A DNA stretch of 64,000 bases from the NCBI RefSeq assembly GCF_965138505.1, contig NZ_CBCSCO010000002.1:124001-188000 (forward strand). Reading direction: 5' to 3'. The stretch is from Litorimonas haliclonae (GTDB taxonomy: Bacteria > Pseudomonadota > Alphaproteobacteria > Caulobacterales > Maricaulaceae). This document shows, piece by piece, positions 59,530-64,000 of the stretch. Made by a program: the position numbers and the translations under genes. The notes under the pieces were generated by a model. That model did not search any database and was not told where the DNA came from. It saw only the letters and a list, made by a program, of their open reading frames with translations. How positions within the stretch are numbered: position 1 is the stretch's first letter; the number at the start of each line of letters is the position of its first letter.

Positions 59530-60714
59530 TTAATCGCGCTTGAGGCAGACCGCAGTGGCTTCTCCGCCGCCAATACAAAGTGACGCTACACCGGTCTTTG
59601 AGTCGCGTTTTTCCATCTCGGCAATCAAAGTGGCCATGATGCGCGCGCCTGACGCGCCAATCGGGTGACCCAGAACGCAGCCGCCGCCATTTACATTGAC
59701 CTTTTCATGGTCGAGTCCGAATTCTTGCATGGCGATCATTGGGACCACGGCAAACGCTTCGTTGATTTCCCAAAGGTCGACATCTTCGGCTTTCCAACCC
59801 GCCTTATCGAGCGCCTTTTTCATGGCATGGACGGGGGCCGTCGTGAAGTAATCAGGCTTGTGTGCGTGGGCTGCGTGGCTGACGATTTCGGCAAGAACTT
59901 TATGCCCGCCTTCTTCGGCTTGTGATTTACGCATCAAGACCATCGCCGCCGCGCCGTCATTGATTGAACTGGCATTAGCGGCTGTGACGGTGCCGTCTTC
60001 GGTAAAGACAGGGCGCAGGCTTGGGATTTTCTCCGGACGCGCATTTTTAGGTCCTTCATCGGCGTCCACAACTGTATCGCCTTTGCGGCCCTTTACCGTT
60101 ACGGACGCGATTTCACGATCAAAACGTCCGCTTTCCTGCGCTTTTTGTGCGCGGCTGACAGATTCGATGGCGTAAGCATCTTGTTGCTCACGGGTGAATT
60201 GATATTCCTTCGCGATCATGTCGGCGAAGACGCCCATGGCGCCGCCTTTATAAGCGTCGGTCAGGCCGTCAAACATCATTGAGTCGACGACTTTTTGGTC
60301 ACCCATACGCATACCGCCGCGCGCTTTCGGAAGGAGGTAAGGCGCATTGGTCATATTTTCCATACCGCCAGCGACGGCCACATCCACAGAGCCTGCTTTG
60401 ATAGCGTCATGCGCCATGATGGCCGCCTGCATGCCGGAGCCGCACATCTTGTTGACGGTCGTCGCCTCGCAATGCTCGCCAAGCCCGGCTTTTATAGCGG
60501 CTTGACGGGCCGGGGCTTGGCCCTGACCAGCGGGGAGTACGCAGCCCATTATCGTCTGCTCGACATTGCTGGCATCCACGCCTGCCTCTTTCATGGCGGC
60601 GGCAATGGCTGTTGCGCCGAGCGTGGGCGCATCCACATTAGAAAACGCCCCTTGAAAAGCGCCCATAGGCGTGCGGGCTATTCCAACAATAACGACGGGA
60701 TCGGACTGACTCAT
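59530..60714 (-). CDS. Acetyl-CoA C-acetyltransferase (thiolase)
   Basis: 394 residues, the usual thiolase length. Nucleophilic Cys in NKMCGSGMQAAIMAHD (about 85-100), His in NEAFAVVPMIAM and the C-terminal catalytic CIGGGEATAV with NGGGCVLGHPIGASGAR (about 342-358). It condenses or cleaves acetoacetyl-CoA, the entry to polyhydroxybutyrate or ketone metabolism. It stands alone, but together with the MaoC hydratase at 21003 it suggests such metabolism. Confidence 0.94.
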   Translation of the reverse strand: MSQSDPVVIVGIARTPMGAFQGAFSNVDAPTLGATAIAAAMKEAGVDASNVEQTIMGCVLPAGQGQAPARQAAIKAGLGEHCEATTVNKMCGSGMQAAIMAHDAIKAGSVDVAVAGGMENMTNAPYLLPKARGGMRMGDQKVVDSMMFDGLTDAYKGGAMGVFADMIAKEYQFTREQQDAYAIESVSRAQKAQESGRFDREIASVTVKGRKGDTVVDADEGPKNARPEKIPSLRPVFTEDGTVTAANASSINDGAAAMVLMRKSQAEEGGHKVLAEIVSHAAHAHKPDYFTTAPVHAMKKALDKAGWKAEDVDLWEINEAFAVVPMIAMQEFGLDHEKVNVNGGGCVLGHPIGASGARIMATLIAEMEKRDSKTGVASLCIGGGEATAVCLKRD

Positions 60715-60810
60715 AAAATATCTCTCAAATTTTCAAATAGGGTTAGAATGTTTGACCGTTTTATAAGTCGGCCAGACAGGTATCTTTTTGCGTTGTCTTA
60801 AACAGGTTCC

Positions 60811-60993
60811 CTAAGAGGGGGTATTCTTTTTGGCGGCTTTGGCTTTGAGCGCTTGGATTTCGCGCTTTCGCGCCCGTTGCGCTTCATCATATTTACGCTT
60901 TTGGCGGCTACTAAATGTCCAGAGAGCAATAAATATCGCGATGAGGGCGACCACGATAAGAATAGCTGCCGTGTCTGAAAGTCCCGAAATCAT
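60811..60993 (-). CDS. Small single-pass membrane protein
   Basis: 60 residues. A helix at about 8-27 (TAAILIVVALIAIFIALWTF) is followed by a strongly basic coiled-coil-like tail (RQKRKYDEAQRARKREIQAL). No family is recognised with confidence, but small proteins of this sort with a single helix and basic tail are common in alphaproteobacteria. It is between the thiolase and dodecin genes on the minus strand. Confidence 0.6.
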   Translation of the reverse strand: MISGLSDTAAILIVVALIAIFIALWTFSSRQKRKYDEAQRARKREIQALKAKAAKKNTPS

Positions 60994-61089
60994 GATCCGC
61001 TCCAGTGTTATAATCTATCATTATAAAGATAGCGGGGTCTTGAAAAATTTCAAGGAGGTGAAAATTTTCCAACGGGTGAGTAACAATAA

Positions 61090-61111
61090 GACGGGCGATT
61101 AAACGCCCGTC
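61090..61111 (-). terminator. Terminator after dodecin
   Basis: GACGGGCG (61090-61097) pairs perfectly with CGCCCGTC (61104-61111) around a six-base loop, 12 bases past the dodecin stop. On the minus strand it is followed by TTATTGTT, a weak U-run. Confidence 0.6.
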
Positions 61112-61122
61112 CAATTAGTCTA

Positions 61123-61326
61123 TTAATCCCCGACTTCAAAAGTTATCTTGAGTGTGACGCGGTATAAATCAATTTTGTTGTCCTTGATCGTCGTCGTTTG
61201 ATCTCGAACATAGGCGGATTTGATATTGCTGACCGTTTTCGCCGTCCGCGTGACGGCGATCTGGATAGCGTCTTCGAAAGACTTTGGGCTTTCGCTCATT
61301 ATTTCGACGGATTTCATAATAGCCAT
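61123..61326 (-). CDS. Dodecin-family flavin-binding protein
   Basis: 67 residues from the ATG at 61326, with an AGGAG site nine bases upstream; a longer reading to 61365 is unlikely. The small fold begins SVEIMSESPKSFEDAIQIAV and ends LYRVTLKITFEVGD. Dodecins are dodecamers that store or buffer FMN/riboflavin or CoA. It lies 49 bases after mnmA on the same strand. An eight-pair dyad (61341-61365) lies in its leader. Confidence 0.9.
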   Translation of the reverse strand: MAIMKSVEIMSESPKSFEDAIQIAVTRTAKTVSNIKSAYVRDQTTTIKDNKIDLYRVTLKITFEVGD

Positions 61327-61340
61327 GGAGTGACTCCTGG

Positions 61341-61365
61341 TTGGTGTTAATCCCTTCAACACCAA
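61341..61365 (-). promoter_or_regulatory. Dyad in the mnmA-dodecin spacer
   Basis: TTGGTGTT (61341-61348) and AACACCAA (61358-61365) are perfectly complementary with a nine-base loop. On the minus strand it lies just upstream of the dodecin ribosome site and has no U-run. It may be an operator, an attenuator, or a processing hairpin. Confidence 0.4.
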
Positions 61366-61375
61366 ACACCCTAGA

Positions 61376-62452
61376 CTATTCTGTGCGAGTTATCCACCCG
61401 CCGCCCAAAGTGCGCGCCGCGGCGGCGTCATAAGCATAAAAAACGCAGGCTTGGCCAGGGGACAACCCCATATCCGGCTCGTCCAATTCGACTATAATGC
61501 AGTCGTTCGACAATCGAAGATGCGCAGGCGTCGGGGGGCGGGTCGATCTGACTTTGACTTTAATTGGCAGGCCGTCCAGTTCCGGCCCAAATTCGCCTTT
61601 GCCAATCCAGTTGATATCGGTCAGCCAGAGCTTTGATCTTTCCAGCTCTTTTCTCGGGCCGACAATGACTTCGCCTTTGTCGGCGTCGATGCGAATAACG
61701 AAGAGAGGGTCTGTTCCCGTATCATCGCCCAAGCCTAGACCACGCCGCTGCCCGATTGTGTAATACATGACGCCGCGATGCTGTCCCAGCACTCGGCCGT
61801 CCATATGTACAATATCGCCCGGCGTCGCCGCGTGAGGGCGGAGCTTTTCGATAACATCTGTGTATTTTCCTGTCGGGACAAAACAAATGTCCTGACTATC
61901 GGGCTTGGACGCCACATTCAGGCCCATTTCTGCCGCGAGACGACGCGTTTCGCTTTTATCCAGATGTCCTAACGGAAAACGCAGAAAGTCCAGTTGTTCA
62001 CGCGTTGTCGCGAACAGGAAATAACTCTGATCTTTTCCGCCATCAAAGGCGCGGTGAAGCTCTGGTCCGTCCGGACCTTCAATTCGGCGTATATAATGTC
62101 CCGTTGCCATGCAGTCGGCGTTCAAATCTTTGGCCACCTGCAACAGATCGCGAAACTTCACGGTCTGGTTACAGCGTACGCAAGGGATGGGCGTTGAGCC
62201 TTGCAAATAAGTGTCGGCAAAGTCCTCAATCACGCTTTCTTTGAAATTGCTTTCGTAATCGAGAACGTAATGCGGAAAGCCCATCATCTCAGCCACGCGC
62301 TGCGCGTCATAAATATCCTGACCCGCGCAGCACGCTTTGGCTTTTTGAATGGCCGCTCCGTGGTCATAGAGCTGGAGAGTAACTCCGATCACCTCATAGC
62401 CTTCACGGGCAAGCATGGCCGCGCAGACCGAACTGTCCACCCCGCCGCTCAT
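61376..62452 (-). CDS. mnmA: tRNA-specific 2-thiouridylase MnmA (start uncertain)
   Basis: At least 358 residues from the first ATG (62452), which begins MSGGVDSSVCAAML, the PP-loop itself. The catalytic Cys lie in TPIPCVRCNQTVKF (about 90-103) and DSQDICFVPTGKY (about 182-194). It puts sulphur on U34 of Lys, Glu and Gln tRNAs. Reading upstream in frame to the stop at 62570 gives conserved residues (NSLGFAKPESETRVVVA) right before the ATG, but there is no ATG, GTG or TTG there. The true start must be unusual (CTG at 62497, GTA at 62506 or ATC at 62554). Confidence 0.93.
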   Translation of the reverse strand: MSGGVDSSVCAAMLAREGYEVIGVTLQLYDHGAAIQKAKACCAGQDIYDAQRVAEMMGFPHYVLDYESNFKESVIEDFADTYLQGSTPIPCVRCNQTVKFRDLLQVAKDLNADCMATGHYIRRIEGPDGPELHRAFDGGKDQSYFLFATTREQLDFLRFPLGHLDKSETRRLAAEMGLNVASKPDSQDICFVPTGKYTDVIEKLRPHAATPGDIVHMDGRVLGQHRGVMYYTIGQRRGLGLGDDTGTDPLFVIRIDADKGEVIVGPRKELERSKLWLTDINWIGKGEFGPELDGLPIKVKVRSTRPPTPAHLRLSNDCIIVELDEPDMGLSPGQACVFYAYDAAAARTLGGGWITRTE

Positions 62453-62570
62453 AGCGACGACGACGCGAGTCTCGGACTCGGGCTTGGCAAATCCCAGTGA
62501 ATTTACACCGGGATCGGGTTTTGTCTGCGCTTTATGTCGGGTCTCTTGAGAGATTTGTCTCGCTCCGCTT

Positions 62571-62836
62571 TAAAAGTTTAGGTTAATTCGCAAATTTTTC
62601 GACGCCCCTATAGGCGCGGAATCGTTCCAAGTCGATACAGAGTCACAGGCGAGGGGGCGTGAATCTCCTTTATGAATCAACACGTTGGAAATTCCGTAAA
62701 CCTTTCTTAACCGTAATCGTGATTCCGTTAACCTTCGTAAACATCTGATATTGTTCACTTTTTTGACGTTCGTTTAAACTCTTTTTAACCTCCGTTTTCT
62801 ATAGATATTTGCAGAGAAAAACAAAAAAGGCAGCCA
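62571..62836. promoter_or_regulatory. mnmA / sciP control region with GANTC cluster
   Basis: This region holds no gene. Five GANTC sites (starting at 62619, 62640, 62661, 62674 and 62721) fall within about 107 bases, where one per 256 would be expected by chance. GANTC is the CcrM methylation site. TTAA-rich sequence at 62705-62740 and the full CtrA box at 62774-62789 follow. Promoters for sciP (plus) and mnmA (minus) must lie here. Confidence 0.65.
62774..62789 (+). promoter_or_regulatory. Perfect CtrA box upstream of sciP
   Basis: TTAA (62774-62777), seven bases, then TTAAC (62785-62789) matches the CtrA consensus TTAA-N7-TTAAC exactly, 47 bases before the sciP ATG. A possible -10 (CTATAG, near 62800-62805) follows. 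In Caulobacter the sciP promoter is CtrA-activated, so conservation of control is expected. Confidence 0.85.
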
Positions 62837-63109
62837 ATGACTGACCGTCGTGTGAAAAGAGAGAATGTTGTTATCGGGCCCGAGGGGACGCCGCTAACCA
62901 TGGCAGATTTGCCGAAACCGGATACGGTGCGTTGGGTTATCCGCCGGAAAGCCGAAGTCGTTGCCGCCGTGCGCGGGGGACTTCTGACCTTGGACGGCGC
63001 CTGTGAACGTTACGGCCTTTCCAGCGAAGAATTTATGGCTTGGCAAAGATCTATCGAGAGTCACGGCATTGCCGGACTTCGAACAACGCGGGTTCAGCAA
63101 TACCGGTAG
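62837..63109 (+). CDS. sciP: SciP, CtrA-pathway cell-cycle regulator (DUF1153)
   Basis: 90 residues, the normal length for SciP. The start MTDRRVKRENVVIGPEGTPL, the helix-turn-helix-like KAEVVAAVRGGLLTLDGACE and ERYGLSSEEFMAWQRSIES (about 34-75) and the end GLRTTRVQQYR are close to the family. SciP blocks CtrA-dependent transcription in G1 in Caulobacter. A perfect CtrA box and several GANTC sites lie upstream. A terminator follows. Confidence 0.96.
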   Translation: MTDRRVKRENVVIGPEGTPLTMADLPKPDTVRWVIRRKAEVVAAVRGGLLTLDGACERYGLSSEEFMAWQRSIESHGIAGLRTTRVQQYR

Positions 63110-63132
63110 TAAGCCGCAATCAAATCATGAGC

Positions 63133-63159
63133 AAAGCCGTCTCTAAGGGCGGCTTTTTT
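63133..63159 (+). terminator. Terminator of sciP
   Basis: AAAGCCG (63133-63139) pairs with CGGCTTT (63150-63156), with a ten-base loop, followed by TTTTTT in the plus strand. It sits 24 bases past the sciP stop and before the convergent oxidoreductase gene. Confidence 0.8.
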
Positions 63160-63183
63160 ATGGGCGAGCGCCGAAATTAGTCG

Positions 63184-64000
63184 CTAATAAATTAAATCTT
63201 CGCCGGGGGTTACGCGGACGAGCCGTTTACCTTTATTTTTTCCGCTATAAAGCCCCATAAGCGCGGCCGGCATATGTTCAAACCCGTCCTCTATATCCAC
63301 TAAGGCCCGTAACTGGCCCGATTTAATCCAGTCAGCAATAGCCTCTTCGGCTTGGTCAAACTCATGGGCGTGATTATATACGAAAAACCCTCGCATATCG
63401 GCATTTTCTCTGCGTAGGAGGCCGTGATTTTTTAAGGCGAAAGGGGTTTTACGCGTATATTCTGATATAGCGCCGCACATGACGACTCGCGCGCCCTTAG
63501 CGAGGTTAGTGAGACTAGCGTCAAGAATTTCCCCGCCGACATTGTCGAAATAAATATCAAGGCCATTCGGGAAAAGCCCCGATAGTCGCGAGGCAACATC
63601 TTCGGATTTATAATCAATTACATCGTCAGCCCCGAGGGAGGTGACGAGCGCGCACTTCTCGGGCCCCCCGGCAATACCGATCACAGGGGAGCAACCTAAA
63701 GCCTTTGCCATTTGAACTACTAGAGAGCCGACCCCGCCTGCCGCACCGGAGACGAGGACAGCTTCCCCCGCTTTGGGCTCCCCGCGCGAAATAAAGCCGC
63801 AATAGGCCGAGTACCCGGTCATCCCCAAAGCCGAAAGTCCGTAATATGCCGGAACGCCCCGGGGAGCCATTTTTACAAACTTCTCAGCCGAATTCAGGGT
63901 TGAGACTTTGTGGGTTTGCCATCCTATCTGGCCGTGAACAAAGTCACCAGTTTGATAGTCTGGGTGTCGAGACTCAATAATTTCTGCAACCCCTCGCCCA
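63184..64000 (-). CDS. MDR-family NADP-dependent oxidoreductase (partial)
   Basis: The frame stays open to the window edge, so the N-terminal part lies beyond. Visible: GRGVAEIIESRHPDYQTGD, then the catalytic-domain GWQ, the Tyr-rich PAYYGLSALGMTGYSAYCGF, the NADP site VSGAAGGVGSLVVQMAKALG, and FDNVGGEILDAS. These match the zinc-independent medium-chain reductases of the leukotriene-B4-dehydrogenase/CurA type, which reduce enones and prostaglandin-like or quinone substrates. It converges on sciP. Confidence 0.88.
   Translation of the reverse strand, partial: GRGVAEIIESRHPDYQTGDFVHGQIGWQTHKVSTLNSAEKFVKMAPRGVPAYYGLSALGMTGYSAYCGFISRGEPKAGEAVLVSGAAGGVGSLVVQMAKALGCSPVIGIAGGPEKCALVTSLGADDVIDYKSEDVASRLSGLFPNGLDIYFDNVGGEILDASLTNLAKGARVVMCGAISEYTRKTPFALKNHGLLRRENADMRGFFVYNHAHEFDQAEEAIADWIKSGQLRALVDIEDGFEHMPAALMGLYSGKNKGKRLVRVTPGEDLIY

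Noticed and set aside
63133..63159. Bidirectional terminator for sciP and the oxidoreductase
   Set aside because: On the minus strand only three T residues follow the stem, so it is called for the plus strand only.

Overview
This window looks like chromosomal DNA of an aerobic alphaproteobacterium with a Caulobacter-type cell cycle, probably from the Hyphomonadales/Maricaulales side of the Caulobacterales. The reasons are a SciP (DUF1153) gene preceded by a perfect CtrA box (TTAA-N7-TTAAC), a cluster of GANTC (CcrM) sites in front of it, the alphaproteobacterial order rpmH-rnpA-yidC-engB-argB, a petABC cytochrome bc1 operon, FabA/FabB/FabI fatty-acid synthesis, and G+C near 50% by eye. The genus is inference. 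I found no rRNA, tRNA, CRISPR array, insertion sequence or prophage. Genes are packed tightly, with frequent 1-8 base overlaps and several tail-to-tail overlaps of stop codons.

Layout. 1-5100: a partial Hsp70-like protein with a membrane tail, two unknown envelope proteins, an AGE-family sugar isomerase, a UDP-glucuronate-4-epimerase-like enzyme and a membrane protein. 5079-8894 (minus): truA, an unknown gene, fmt, def, a 59-residue zinc-ribbon protein and a HAD phosphatase. 8918-13951 (minus): DUF1036 protein, argB, engB, yidC, rnpA, rpmH. 14239-17896 (plus): TVP38 membrane protein, MerA/Lpd-like flavoprotein, sensor kinase. 17893-19710: gamma-glutamyltransferase. 20058-22795: HAD-IIA, MaoC, ribF and a DoxX-like protein, preceded by a leader that folds on paper into a three-way junction. 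22773-29458: DEAD-box helicase, indoleamine dioxygenase with a divergent Lrp regulator, bacterioferritin with Bfd, and a CHASE3-HWE kinase with a lone receiver. 29613-40090: AbgT transporter, Sel1 protein, thiE, csaA, an M49-like peptidase, a TolB/TPR protein, aldehyde dehydrogenase and Old Yellow Enzyme.

40259-46293 is the most rearranged part. A RibD deaminase lacks its reductase half and runs into an AT-rich EVE/PUA-like + HNH nuclease gene. fabI, a LuxR solo, a MipA-type porin and fabB-fabA follow. 46391-49570 holds a TPR protein and a divergent metal module: a MerT-like, a MerP-like and an outer-membrane protein on one side, and a CsoR repressor with a glutaredoxin-MauE fusion on the other, around a shared C-tract/G-tract dyad. 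49573-64000: HAD, hemF, trmL, petABC, an M3 peptidase, a SulP transporter, a dienelactone hydrolase, thiolase, dodecin, mnmA, sciP and a partial MDR oxidoreductase.

How it fits together. Much of the window is core housekeeping: tRNA modification (truA, trmL, mnmA), initiator formylation and deformylation (fmt, def), membrane insertion (yidC), the bc1 complex with heme supply (petABC, hemF), unsaturated fatty acids (fabA, fabB, fabI), flavin synthesis (ribF, truncated ribD), iron storage (bfr, bfd) and cell-cycle control (sciP). The accessory and most informative parts are the ribD/HNH junction, the CsoR metal module and the structured leader at 19971-20043. All functional calls rest on sequence motifs read by eye; no database search was run.
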